64,000 bases of DNA from positions 620,001 through 684,000 of the forward strand of contig NZ_CP010681.1 in the NCBI RefSeq assembly GCF_002407245.1, read 5' to 3'. Origin of the DNA: Phaeobacter piscinae. Lineage in GTDB: Bacteria > Pseudomonadota > Alphaproteobacteria > Rhodobacterales > Rhodobacteraceae. How positions within the stretch are numbered: the stretch's first letter is position 1; the number at the start of each line of letters is the position of its first letter. The notes below the pieces were generated by a model. That model was given only the letters and a program-made list of their open reading frames with translations. It made no database searches and was not told the DNA's origin. A program made the position numbers and the translations under genes. Positions 9,065-17,591 of the stretch are shown piece by piece.

Positions 9065-9598
9065 ATGGGCAAGTTCCTTTCGCTGATCCTGATCCTCTCT
9101 GGTCTCGTGGCCGGGGCGGCGATGTATTACCTTCAGGTCTATGGGTTCTACGAGGACGTCGCGCTGCAGCCGGGCCGCGATGTGATGTTGATGCCGCTTG
9201 GCGATGGAGAGCCGTTGCCGATCCGTTACAGCGGGTTTGAGGCGATTGACGCCGAAAGCTCTCCCATTCGTTACCGCGCCTGTTTTGCCACCGATCTGAA
9301 GCCCGAAGAGCTGGCGCAGCTGTTTGTGCTGTCGGATCAAAAAGAGCCGCGCAATGCGCCGGGTTGGTTTGACTGCTTCGATGCCGAAGCCATTGGTGCA
9401 GCTCTGGCAGAGGGGCGCGCCGAGAGCTTCCTGTCGGTCAAGAACATCTCCTACGGCGTGGACCGGATCGTGGCGGTGACCGACGCCGGGCGCGGCTATG
9501 TCTGGCACGAGCTGAATGACTGCGGCCAGAAAGCCTATGACGGCACCGTTGTGGGTGAGGAATGCCCGCCCCGGCCCGAGGCTGGCGAGGGGAACTGA
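9065..9598 (+). CDS. Small membrane-anchored protein (DUF6446-like) between glyQ and glyS
   Basis: A 177-residue protein with one N-terminal membrane helix (LSLILILSGLVAGAAMYYL, ~4-22) and a soluble remainder predicted to face the periplasm. I recognise it as the family often annotated DUF6446 in Rhodobacterales; no function is known. It contains two cysteines in the middle (RACFATD, GWFDCFD) and one near the end (NDCGQKA). It lies 33 bp after glyQ and its TGA overlaps the ATG of the following 25-codon ORF, so it is within the glyRS operon. Confidence 0.75.
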   Translation: MGKFLSLILILSGLVAGAAMYYLQVYGFYEDVALQPGRDVMLMPLGDGEPLPIRYSGFEAIDAESSPIRYRACFATDLKPEELAQLFVLSDQKEPRNAPGWFDCFDAEAIGAALAEGRAESFLSVKNISYGVDRIVAVTDAGRGYVWHELNDCGQKAYDGTVVGEECPPRPEAGEGN

Positions 9599-9675
9599 TG
9601 ACCACCTGCGCCCTGTCTGCCCTTTCTCTTCTTATTGCTGCGCCCGGATGCGCGGCCATCCGTAAGGACATCTGA
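9598..9675 (+). CDS. 25-residue micro-ORF coupled to glyS
   Basis: An ATG at 9598 overlaps the upstream stop (TGATG) and the ORF ends at a TGA whose last base is the first of the glyS ATG (again TGATG). The predicted peptide MTTCALSALSLLIAAPGCAA-IRKDI is hydrophobic with a cysteine after APG, like a very short signal or lipoprotein leader, although the lipobox is imperfect. It could be a real small protein, a translational coupler for glyS, or chance. No recognisable homologue. Confidence 0.4.
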   Translation: MTTCALSALSLLIAAPGCAAIRKDI

Positions 9676-11906
9676 TGCCTGATCTTCTGATTGAACTGTT
9701 TTCCGAGGAAATCCCGGCCCGTATGCAGGCGCGTGCGGCGGAGGATCTGAAAAAGCGTATGACCGATGGTCTGGTTGAGGCGGGTCTGACCTATGCCGGC
9801 GCTCATGCGCTGTCGACGCCGCGTCGTCTGACGCTGGCCATGGAAGGTCTGCTGGAGCATTCCCCAACCGTGCGCGAAGAGCGCAAAGGGCCGAAAGTGG
9901 GCGCACCGGACAAAGCCATCGAAGGTTTCCTGCGCGGGGCGGGTCTGACCCGTGACCAGCTGGAGGAGCGCGACACCCCCAAGGGTGCGGTCTATTTCGC
10001 GCTGATCGAAAAGCCGGGCCGCCCGGCGGCAGAGATCATTGCCGAGGTGCTGGAAGACACCATCCGCAATTTCCCCTGGTCCAAATCGATGCGCTGGGGC
10101 ACCGGAACTTTACGCTGGGTGCGCCCGCTGCAGTCGATCCTCTGCATTCTGTCGAAGGAAGACGGCGCTGAGGTGGTGCCGCTGGATATCGACGGCATTG
10201 CATCGGGAAACACCACCTACGGCCACCGTTTCATGGCGCCCGATCAGATCACCGTCACCGGGTTTGATGACTATGCTGCCAAGCTGAAGCGCGCCCATGT
10301 GGTGCTGGATCCGGCGGAGCGGGAAGCGGCGATCTGGCAGGAGGCCACCAATCAGGCCTTTGCCAGCGGTCTGGAGGTGGTCGAGGACAAGGGGCTACTG
10401 GCGGAGGTCGCTGGTCTGGTGGAATGGCCGGTGGTGCTGATGGGCGCCATTGACGATGAATTTCTGGCCCTGCCGCCGGAGGTCCTGCAGACCTCGATGA
10501 AAGAGCACCAGAAGTTCTTCTCCGTGCGCAATCCCAAGACCGGGCGGATCGAGAAATTCATCACCGTTGCCAACCGCGAGACCGCAGACAATGGCGCAAC
10601 CATTCTGGCGGGCAATCAAAAGGTGCTGTCGGCGCGTCTGGCCGATGCGAAGTTCTTCTGGGAGAACGATCTGCGCACGGTGACCGAACACGGGTTTGAG
10701 CCTTGGGTTGCGAAGCTGGGCAATGTCACCTTCCACAACAAACTGGGCACACAGGCGGCGCGGATTGACCGCATCGCTGCACTGGCGCGGGAGATCGCGC
10801 CGGTGGTTGGCGCGGATGCCGATCTGGCAGAGCAGGCGGCGCGGGTGGCGAAGGCGGATCTCAGCTCGGAAATGGTCTATGAATTCCCGGAGCTGCAGGG
10901 CCTGATGGGCCGCTATTACGCAGAGGCGGCTGGCCTGCCGCAAGAGGTGGCCAATGCCTGTGAGGCGCATTATTCGCCGCTTGGCCCGTCTGATGATGTG
11001 CCGACAGAGCCGGTGTCTGTTGCGGTTGCATTGGCGGACAAGCTGGACACGCTGACTGGGTTCTGGGCGATTGATGAAAAGCCGACCGGGTCAAAAGACC
11101 CGTTCGCCCTGCGCCGCGCCGCGCTGGGGGTGATCCGGCTGGTGCTGGAGAATGATGTGCGGATGGGGCTTTACGGTCCAGCTCTGCAGTCATTTGCACG
11201 CCGTGACGGTTCTCAGACAGGAAGCGCCCGGACAAATGCCCTTGAGGAGCTTGCTAATGCCGCGCTAAAAGTAGGGAGCAAAGACGCAATTGATGCCGCG
11301 AAGAAATCCGCACAACCTCTTGATCCAGAGGCTGTCGACAAGTTGGCAGACACGTCGTTTAAAAGAGCATTTTCTATTGTTTCCGACCTCCTTTCCTTCT
11401 TCCACGACCGCCTGAAGGTCTTCCTGCGCGATCAGGGTATCCGCCATGATGTGATCGACGCCTGTATCGCGATGGAGGGCAATGACGATCTGACGCTGCT
11501 GGTGAAACGGGCGCGGGCGCTGGAGGATTTCATGGCCTCCGAGGATGGCCCCAACCTGTTGCAGGGCTTCAAGCGGGCCAACAATATTCTGGCGCAGGCC
11601 GAGGAGAAGGATGGCGTCGAATATTCCTATGGTGCGGATAAGAAATTCGCCGAGGACGACAGCGAGATTGCCCTGTTTGATGCGCTGGCGACCAGCGAGG
11701 GGGCGATCTCTTCGGCCATCGAAGCCGAAGATTTCGCGGCTGCCATGGGCAGCATGGCGGCGCTGCGCGCACCGGTGGATGCGTTTTTTGAGGCGGTGCA
11801 AGTGAATTCGGACAATGAGGTGGTGCGCCGCAATCGTCTGAACCTCCTCAGCCAGATCCGCAAAGTCTGCGGGCAGGTTGCCGACCTCAGCCGCATCGAA
11901 GGTTAA
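9675..11906 (+). CDS. glyS: Glycyl-tRNA synthetase beta subunit
   Basis: A 743-residue beta subunit, which binds and positions tRNA-Gly. The N-terminus MPDLLIELFSEEIPARMQ and the motif VTFHNKLGTQAARIDRIAAL are diagnostic. It is ~50 residues longer than the E. coli protein (689). The extra length sits at ~512-575, after LALRRAALGVIRLVLEND; the DNA there (about 11205-11395) is poorer in GC and uses different codons (AAAGTAGGGAGC, TTTAAAAGAGCA) from the rest of the gene, as if inserted or replaced. The reading frame is intact. Translation is probably coupled to the micro-ORF. Confidence 0.96.
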   Translation: MPDLLIELFSEEIPARMQARAAEDLKKRMTDGLVEAGLTYAGAHALSTPRRLTLAMEGLLEHSPTVREERKGPKVGAPDKAIEGFLRGAGLTRDQLEERDTPKGAVYFALIEKPGRPAAEIIAEVLEDTIRNFPWSKSMRWGTGTLRWVRPLQSILCILSKEDGAEVVPLDIDGIASGNTTYGHRFMAPDQITVTGFDDYAAKLKRAHVVLDPAEREAAIWQEATNQAFASGLEVVEDKGLLAEVAGLVEWPVVLMGAIDDEFLALPPEVLQTSMKEHQKFFSVRNPKTGRIEKFITVANRETADNGATILAGNQKVLSARLADAKFFWENDLRTVTEHGFEPWVAKLGNVTFHNKLGTQAARIDRIAALAREIAPVVGADADLAEQAARVAKADLSSEMVYEFPELQGLMGRYYAEAAGLPQEVANACEAHYSPLGPSDDVPTEPVSVAVALADKLDTLTGFWAIDEKPTGSKDPFALRRAALGVIRLVLENDVRMGLYGPALQSFARRDGSQTGSARTNALEELANAALKVGSKDAIDAAKKSAQPLDPEAVDKLADTSFKRAFSIVSDLLSFFHDRLKVFLRDQGIRHDVIDACIAMEGNDDLTLLVKRARALEDFMASEDGPNLLQGFKRANNILAQAEEKDGVEYSYGADKKFAEDDSEIALFDALATSEGAISSAIEAEDFAAAMGSMAALRAPVDAFFEAVQVNSDNEVVRRNRLNLLSQIRKVCGQVADLSRIEG

Positions 11907-11955
11907 AGGCGCCGCAACAGGCCGCGCGGCTGCACCCGTCGCATGAATGACAGTC

Positions 11956-11998
11956 TTAAAACCCGGCGCGACCTGAGGGGCGCGCCGGGTTTTCTGCT
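11956..11998 (+). terminator. Rho-independent terminator after glyS
   Basis: A 13-bp perfect stem AAAACCCGGCGCG (11958-11970) with CGCGCCGGGTTTT (11981-11993), followed by CTGCTTTTT. It closes the glyQ-glyS unit. Confidence 0.85.
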
Positions 11999-12087
11999 TT
12001 TTCGTGGGGTTGCTGCGTGGCGGCCGTGCTTTTCCTTGCGGGAACGGGGGACGCGGCTATGCTGCATGGCAAAGGAAAGGCGCCGCA

Positions 12088-14688
12088 GTGCAGAAAGATG
12101 ATCAGGACATGGCCCAGACGCCACAGAATGAGGCACCGGATTCGGTGTTGATCACCCCGGTGGCGCCTATTGCCAATTCCACCCATGGCGGGCGGGCGAA
12201 ATGCCTGCAGCGCCTGGTGCGGCTGGATCTTCCGGTGCCGCGGACCGTGGCGTTGTCGTTTCAGGCGGTGCATGGCATTGCCCAGGGCGATATGCCCGAT
12301 ATGGCGGCGATTGTTGAGGCGTTTCCAGCGGATGCGCTGCTTTGTGTGCGGCCCTCGTCACAGGACCCGGATTGGGGCGGACCCGGCGCGATCCTGAACA
12401 TTGGCATGAATGACGCGCGCTATGTCGATCTCTGTGACAGTCTGGGGCGTGACGGCGCGGCGGCGCTCTATCTGCGGTTTGTGCAGTCTTATGCGGTGCA
12501 TGTGGCGCGGCTGGATCCGGATGTGTTTGACGATGTCGAGGACGGCGGGCCGGATGCGTTGAGCGAGGTGCTGCATGCCTATGAGGCGGAGACCGATGAG
12601 CCGTTTCCGCAGGACCCGGCGGAGCAACTGGCGGCGGTGCTGCGCTCCATGGCGCGGGCCTGGGAGGGCACCTCGGCGCGGTTGTTGCGACAGGCCAAGG
12701 GCGCGCCTGCGGATGCGGGGCTGGGGCTGGTGGTGCAGGAAATGGTGCCGGGGTTTGGTCAGGGCGAATGCGGCTCGGGCGTGTTGCAGCTGGTCAATAC
12801 CAAGACCGGCCAGCCGCAGATCACCGGGCGCTACCTGAGCCAGAGCCAAGGGCGCGATGCGCTGGGGGCTGGGGCCGAGGCGCTGTTTCTGGAGCGGGAT
12901 CCGCGCGGGCCCTCGCTGGAGGACTCTGCGCCGGAAGCCTTTGCTGATCTTAAATCCCATGCGCGGCTGATGCGGCAGCGCCTGCGTGAGGAAATGCAGG
13001 TGGAATTTGTGGTCGTCAGCGGCGCGGTGCATATCCTTGACGGGGTGCGCGTCACCCGGTCGGCGCAGGCGGCGGTGCGGATCGCGGTGGCGCTGGCGGA
13101 GGATGGTATCATCCCGCGTGCGGAAGCGATCATGCGGGTGGATGCCCATATTTTGACCGAGCTGCTGCACCGGCAGGTGGCTCCGGATGCGACTCGTGAC
13201 GTGATTGGCCATGGCATTGCCGCTAGCCCCGGTGCGGCCACCGGGCGGCTGGTGTTTACGGCGGCGGAGGCGCAGGCCAGTGCGGCGCGGGGCGAGCCGT
13301 GCATTCTGGTGCGGCGCGAAACCTCCCCCGAGGATGTGCGCGGCATGCATGCCGCGATTGGGGTGCTGACGGAACGGGGCGGCATCACCAGCCATGCGGC
13401 GGTGATTGGCCGGGGGCTGGGGCTGCCCTGTATCGTGGGTGCCTCCAACCTCAAATTTCACAGCAAACGCAAACAGTTGGTTGCGACGGACGGGCGTGTA
13501 TTGACGCGTGGCGATACCATCACGATTGATGGCAGCAGCGGCGAGGTTCTGGCCGGGCAGCCAGAGATGCTGGAGGCGGCGGAAGATGGGGCGTTCCAGA
13601 CATTGCTGACCTGGGCAGATGAGGTGCGCGACATTGGCATCCGCGCCAATGCGGATACGCCGGAAGATGCCGAAACCGCGCGCAAGTTCAATGCGCAGGG
13701 GATCGGCCTGTGCCGCACTGAGCATATGTTCTTTGATCCCGGTCGGTTGACGGTGATGCGCGAGATGATCTTTGCCGAGACCTCGGAGGGCCGCGCGGCG
13801 GTGCTGGCGCGGCTGTTGCCGATGCAGCGGGAGGATTTCTTTGCGCTGTTTCGCATCATGGAAGGGTTGCCGGTCTGTATCCGGCTGTTTGATCCGCCCT
13901 TGCATGAATTCCTGCCGACCTCCAAATCCGGGCAGCGTGAACTGTCTGAGGCGCTGGGCATCCCGGTGAGCGATGTGACCCGGCGGGTTGAAGAGATGGA
14001 AGAATACAACCCCATGTTGGGCCTGCGCGGCGTACGGCTGGGGGTGACGGTGCCGGAGATTTACGACATGCAGGCGCGCGCCATCTTTGAGGCAACGCTT
14101 GATGCCTCCAAGGAAGGTGATCCGGTGGTGCCGGAGATCATGATCCCGCTGGTTTCTGCCAAGCGCGAGGTTGAGCTGGTGAAGGCGCGCATTGATGCGG
14201 TGGCGTTGGCAGTGAAGGCCGAACGGGGTGAGGATTTTACCTATCGTCTTGGCGTGATGGTGGAGACCCCACGGGCGGCGCTGCGGGCCGGTGAAATTTC
14301 ACCGCATACCGCGTTTTTGAGCTTCGGAACCAACGATCTGACACAGATGACCTACGGCATGTCGCGCGATGACGCCGGGCGGTTCATGTCGGCCTATGTC
14401 AATCAGGGGGTCTTCCCTGAGGATCCGTTTCACGTGCTGGACACCGATGGTGTGGGCGAGCTGCTGAAACTGGGGGTGCAGCGGGGGCGGGCGGAAAACC
14501 CGGATATCACGCTGTCGATCTGTGGGGAGCATGGCGGCAACCCCGAATCGATTGCGTTTTGCCGCGAAGCAGGGTTCGATTACGTCTCCTGTTCCCCGTT
14601 CCGGGTGCCTGTGGCGCGGCTTGCTGCAGCGCAATTGGCGATTTCCAGCCAAACCGGAAAATCTCCACGCGAATCCTTAAAATCCTAA
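12088..14688 (+). CDS. PPDK-like PEP-utilising enzyme with diverged N-terminal domain
   Basis: An 866-residue protein of the pyruvate, phosphate dikinase / PEP synthase family. The swivelling phosphohistidine domain is intact (GGITSHAAVIGRGLGLPC), as is the PEP/pyruvate barrel: GIGLCRTEHMFF, RLFDPPLHEFLP, VMVETPRAALRAGEI, FGTNDLTQMTYG, and the catalytic-cysteine region ICGEHGGNPESI...YVSCSPFRVP. The N-terminal ATP-grasp domain is diverged: GGRAKCL where PPDK has GGKGANL, VRPSSQDPDWGGPGAI where it has VRSGARxSMPGMMDT, and LDGVRVT where it has LQTRxGK. Start chosen at GTG 12088, preceded by AAAGGAAAGG at ideal distance. It may be an ordinary PPDK variant or a paralogue with altered nucleotide use. 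Confidence 0.8.
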   Translation: MQKDDQDMAQTPQNEAPDSVLITPVAPIANSTHGGRAKCLQRLVRLDLPVPRTVALSFQAVHGIAQGDMPDMAAIVEAFPADALLCVRPSSQDPDWGGPGAILNIGMNDARYVDLCDSLGRDGAAALYLRFVQSYAVHVARLDPDVFDDVEDGGPDALSEVLHAYEAETDEPFPQDPAEQLAAVLRSMARAWEGTSARLLRQAKGAPADAGLGLVVQEMVPGFGQGECGSGVLQLVNTKTGQPQITGRYLSQSQGRDALGAGAEALFLERDPRGPSLEDSAPEAFADLKSHARLMRQRLREEMQVEFVVVSGAVHILDGVRVTRSAQAAVRIAVALAEDGIIPRAEAIMRVDAHILTELLHRQVAPDATRDVIGHGIAASPGAATGRLVFTAAEAQASAARGEPCILVRRETSPEDVRGMHAAIGVLTERGGITSHAAVIGRGLGLPCIVGASNLKFHSKRKQLVATDGRVLTRGDTITIDGSSGEVLAGQPEMLEAAEDGAFQTLLTWADEVRDIGIRANADTPEDAETARKFNAQGIGLCRTEHMFFDPGRLTVMREMIFAETSEGRAAVLARLLPMQREDFFALFRIMEGLPVCIRLFDPPLHEFLPTSKSGQRELSEALGIPVSDVTRRVEEMEEYNPMLGLRGVRLGVTVPEIYDMQARAIFEATLDASKEGDPVVPEIMIPLVSAKREVELVKARIDAVALAVKAERGEDFTYRLGVMVETPRAALRAGEISPHTAFLSFGTNDLTQMTYGMSRDDAGRFMSAYVNQGVFPEDPFHVLDTDGVGELLKLGVQRGRAENPDITLSICGEHGGNPESIAFCREAGFDYVSCSPFRVPVARLAAAQLAISSQTGKSPRESLKS

Positions 14689-14859
14689 GGAAAACAAGGG
14701 GCTTTCTCAGCCGCAGGATATGCGGGCGGATTGACGCCTACCCAGCGGTCAGCGGGGTGCGCTGTCCCGTCGCTGGACGTTTGCAGGGATTTCCACTAGG
14801 AGGTGCGATCGCGTGACGTTGGGATGGCCGTGCGCGACCTTTCTAGTGGGGATACCCTG

Positions 14860-15507
14860 ATGAAGATTCTGACAGTAGCTGCCGTGTTTGCTGCCGCCTT
14901 GGCAGCAGCCAAAGATGTATATGCGGATTCCGGTTTGGACGCGCTGTTCAAACGTGAGCAATCCACCCTGAACGCCGTGCCAACAGGGCGTTTGAACAAT
15001 TTTTTCAACTTCAACCGCTCTGGCAAAAAGGCCAAGCCGACCGAAGTTAAATTCACCAAGGCCTGGTTGGACACCATTCCTGCCGCCAAAGGGGGCGATA
15101 ATTTCGCCTGTCTTGCTGAGGCGCTCTATTTTGAGGCGCGGGGCGAGACTGTGAAAGGGCAGTTTGCCGTTGCCGAAGTGATCATGAACCGAGTCAAATC
15201 CTCGCAGTTTCCCAATAGTCTCTGCGCGGTGATCAATCAGGGCACAGGTCGCAAATACCAGTGCCAGTTTACCTACACCTGTGATGGCCACAAGGAAGTG
15301 ATCCGCGAAAAGACGGCGTTTGAGCGGGTCTCAAAAGTGGCGCGTCTGGTAATGGACGGGGCAACCACCGGGATCACCGATGGCGCCACCTATTATCACA
15401 CCACGGCTGTGCGCCCGCGCTGGAGCAAAAGCTTCACCAAGACCGCGCGGATCGGCGTTCATCTGTTCTACCGGGATGACCGGTTCCGGACCGCGCTGAA
15501 CAACTAA
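14860..15507 (+). CDS. SleB-family cell wall hydrolase
   Basis: A 215-residue secreted protein with a signal-like N-terminus (MKILTVAAVFAAALAAAKDVYA) and a C-terminal SleB/hydrolase_2 domain (~85-205): CLAEALYFEARGETVKGQFA contains the catalytic glutamate of this fold, and CQFTYTCDG follows. In non-sporulating alphaproteobacteria such proteins are thought to act on peptidoglycan as lytic transglycosylases or amidases. The start is ATG at 14860; the frame is open to 14803 but that part is not signal-like. Monocistronic, ending at a hairpin. Confidence 0.85.
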   Translation: MKILTVAAVFAAALAAAKDVYADSGLDALFKREQSTLNAVPTGRLNNFFNFNRSGKKAKPTEVKFTKAWLDTIPAAKGGDNFACLAEALYFEARGETVKGQFAVAEVIMNRVKSSQFPNSLCAVINQGTGRKYQCQFTYTCDGHKEVIREKTAFERVSKVARLVMDGATTGITDGATYYHTTAVRPRWSKSFTKTARIGVHLFYRDDRFRTALNN

Positions 15508-15526
15508 GGCGTGTTTTGCGGCTTGA

Positions 15527-15560
15527 CTGCCGAGGTGGAAACCTCGGCAGCGCCGCTTTC
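15527..15560 (+). terminator. Terminator-like hairpin after the SleB gene
   Basis: A perfect 10-bp stem CTGCCGAGGT/ACCTCGGCAG (15527-15536, 15541-15550) with a GGAA tetraloop. The downstream T-run is weak (CGCCGCTTTC), so its strength as an intrinsic terminator is uncertain. Confidence 0.5.
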
Positions 15561-15656
15561 GGCCACTGGTATGGCGCATGAAGGCCTGTTATGCGGGCGC
15601 CGCATGTTTATGCTGGAACCTCACCGCCAGATAGCCAGTTCAGGGGCCCGTTCGTC

Positions 15657-16577
15657 ATGTCGTCAGAAATTCGTCTCGCATTTGCGCACCCTTCGGAACG
15701 GTCGGAGGCCACGGCTTCGCGTGGACCGTTGGACCGGATTTCGCTTCGAGATCATACGGTAGAGGTCGAGATCGGCGCCTTTCAGGCGGAGCGCGGCACG
15801 ACCCAGCGGATCTGCTTCAACGTGGTTGTCGAAATTGCGCCGCTGCCTGCGGATCTGGACGATGATGTCGACCGCATCCTGTCCTATGATCGTGTGACTG
15901 AGGCGATCGCGCATGAATTGTCGGAAGAGCGGTTGAACCTGCTGGAGACCCTGGCGGAGCGGGTTGCGGAGCGGATCCTTCTGGAACCGCAGGCGGTGCG
16001 CGCCTTTGTGCGGATCGAAAAGCTGGATCGCGGCCCCGGCGCGCTGGGCGTCGAGATTGTGCGCGCGCGCGATCAGGTTGCCAGCGAGGTGGACAGCGAA
16101 GAGCGCCCGCACCCACGGCTGATGTATCTGTCCAACAGCGCCATCGACAGCGACGGGTTGAGTGGTTGGATTGACCAGATGCAGTGCCGCCAGCGTCCGC
16201 TGATCCTCTGTGTCGGCGCGCATGAGCTGGCAACACCGCAAACGGGTCACAAATGGACCCAGCGGCGGATTGATCTGCTGGCCATTGAACAGAACGCCTG
16301 GCGTCTGGCCGCAAAGGATGACCGCTGCGTTGTGGTTTCCACGCGGACAGAGCTGGACTGGGCCATGAAAAACGGGCAGATTTGCGTCTGGGCACCGTCA
16401 AAAATCGTTTTGGATGCGGTAGATGGCCCTTCGGCTGCGCCTTCGGAAGCGGTGGCGTTGGCTGCGTGGTTCGCCGCCACATTCGAGGCTGGCGAAATGA
16501 TCGTGATTGGCGCTGCACTGCCTGACAATCCGGGGGTGCCACTGCGCGCTGTGGATGTGGAGCAGACCCAACTGTGA
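15657..16577 (+). CDS. folB: Dihydroneopterin aldolase fused to an amino-acid-kinase-like domain
   Basis: A 306-residue protein. Residues ~15-145 are FolB, which splits dihydroneopterin to 6-hydroxymethyl-dihydropterin in folate synthesis: VEIGAFQAERGTTQRICFNV, ILSYDRVTEAI and LNLLETLAERVAERI are diagnostic. Residues ~160-306 do not belong to FolB (usually ~120 residues long) and resemble the C-terminal half of an amino-acid-kinase fold, with VWAPSKIVLDA and EAVALAAWFAATFEAGEMIVIGA. The start ATG at 15657 precedes MSSEIRLAF. Its TGA overlaps the folP GTG by four bases (GTGA), so they are cotranscribed and coupled. Confidence 0.88.
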   Translation: MSSEIRLAFAHPSERSEATASRGPLDRISLRDHTVEVEIGAFQAERGTTQRICFNVVVEIAPLPADLDDDVDRILSYDRVTEAIAHELSEERLNLLETLAERVAERILLEPQAVRAFVRIEKLDRGPGALGVEIVRARDQVASEVDSEERPHPRLMYLSNSAIDSDGLSGWIDQMQCRQRPLILCVGAHELATPQTGHKWTQRRIDLLAIEQNAWRLAAKDDRCVVVSTRTELDWAMKNGQICVWAPSKIVLDAVDGPSAAPSEAVALAAWFAATFEAGEMIVIGAALPDNPGVPLRAVDVEQTQL

Positions 16578-17569
16578 GTTATTACCGACCGCTGGTTCAG
16601 CACGGGGAAAACCGCCCCGAGGGAGCATTGTCGCTGATCAGTGGCGCTCTTTGGTTTACCCAAGTCGAAGTGCTGGACCGCGGCGCACCGCCACGGCTGA
16701 TGCCTGCGGGTCTGCTGCCCGAGGATGTGCGGCATCGGCTGACGGCACGGCGGGCGACGATTGCCGGGCTGGATATGACCCAGCCACAGATCATGGGCAT
16801 TCTGAATGTAACGCCAGACAGTTTTTCCGACGGCGGCCAGCATGATGAGGTCGGCACGGCCTGCGCGGCTGCGCTTCAGATGGTGGCGAATGGGGCCAGT
16901 ATTATCGATGTTGGCGGCGAATCCACCCGCCCCGGCGCCGAGCTGGTGCCTGAGGAGGAGGAAATCCGCCGCACCGCGCCGGTGATTGCCGCGATCCGTG
17001 CCGGGTCGCAGGTTCCGATTTCCATCGATACCCGCAAGGCCGTGGTGCTGGCAGAGGCGCTGGAGGCTGGCGCGAGCCTCACCAATGATGTGTCCGGCTT
17101 TACCTTTGATCCGGCGCTGGCGCCATTGACGGCGCAGGCCGGGGTGCCCGCCTGTATCATGCATGCGCAGGGCGATCCCGCGACGATGCAGGACAGTCCC
17201 GCCTATGATAACGTGTTGCTCGACGTTTACGATTTCCTCAAGGCGCAGATTGACCGGCTGGAGGATATCGGCGTTGTACGTGAGCAGATCGTGATCGATC
17301 CCGGCATCGGCTTTGGCAAAACGCTGGAGCACAATCTGACCCTGTTGCGGAACCTTAGTCTGTTTCACAGCCTTGGCTGCCCGATCCTGCTGGGCGTCTC
17401 TCGCAAGGGGTTCATCGGTAAACTGGGTCATGAGCCGGATGCCGCCGCCCGTGCGCCTGGCTCCATCGCGGTAGGGCTTGCAGCCCTGGCCCAAGGCGTG
17501 CAATTCCTGCGGGTGCATGATGTTGCTGAGACGGCGCAGGCGGTTCGCCTGTGGCAGGCCGTCCGATAA
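16574..17569 (+). CDS. folP: Dihydropteroate synthase
   Basis: A 331-residue enzyme condensing hydroxymethyl-dihydropterin diphosphate with p-aminobenzoate. All signatures are present: [25 protein letters not shown] [25 protein letters not shown], and GVSRKGFIG. An N-terminal ~70-residue extension precedes the TIM barrel, which is usual in Rhodobacteraceae. The GTG start overlaps folB by four bases. glmM follows after 22 bp. Confidence 0.95.
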   Translation: MSYYRPLVQHGENRPEGALSLISGALWFTQVEVLDRGAPPRLMPAGLLPEDVRHRLTARRATIAGLDMTQPQIMGILNVTPDSFSDGGQHDEVGTACAAALQMVANGASIIDVGGESTRPGAELVPEEEEIRRTAPVIAAIRAGSQVPISIDTRKAVVLAEALEAGASLTNDVSGFTFDPALAPLTAQAGVPACIMHAQGDPATMQDSPAYDNVLLDVYDFLKAQIDRLEDIGVVREQIVIDPGIGFGKTLEHNLTLLRNLSLFHSLGCPILLGVSRKGFIGKLGHEPDAAARAPGSIAVGLAALAQGVQFLRVHDVAETAQAVRLWQAVR

Positions 17570-17591
17570 GACCCCGACCGAAAGGGCTGAT

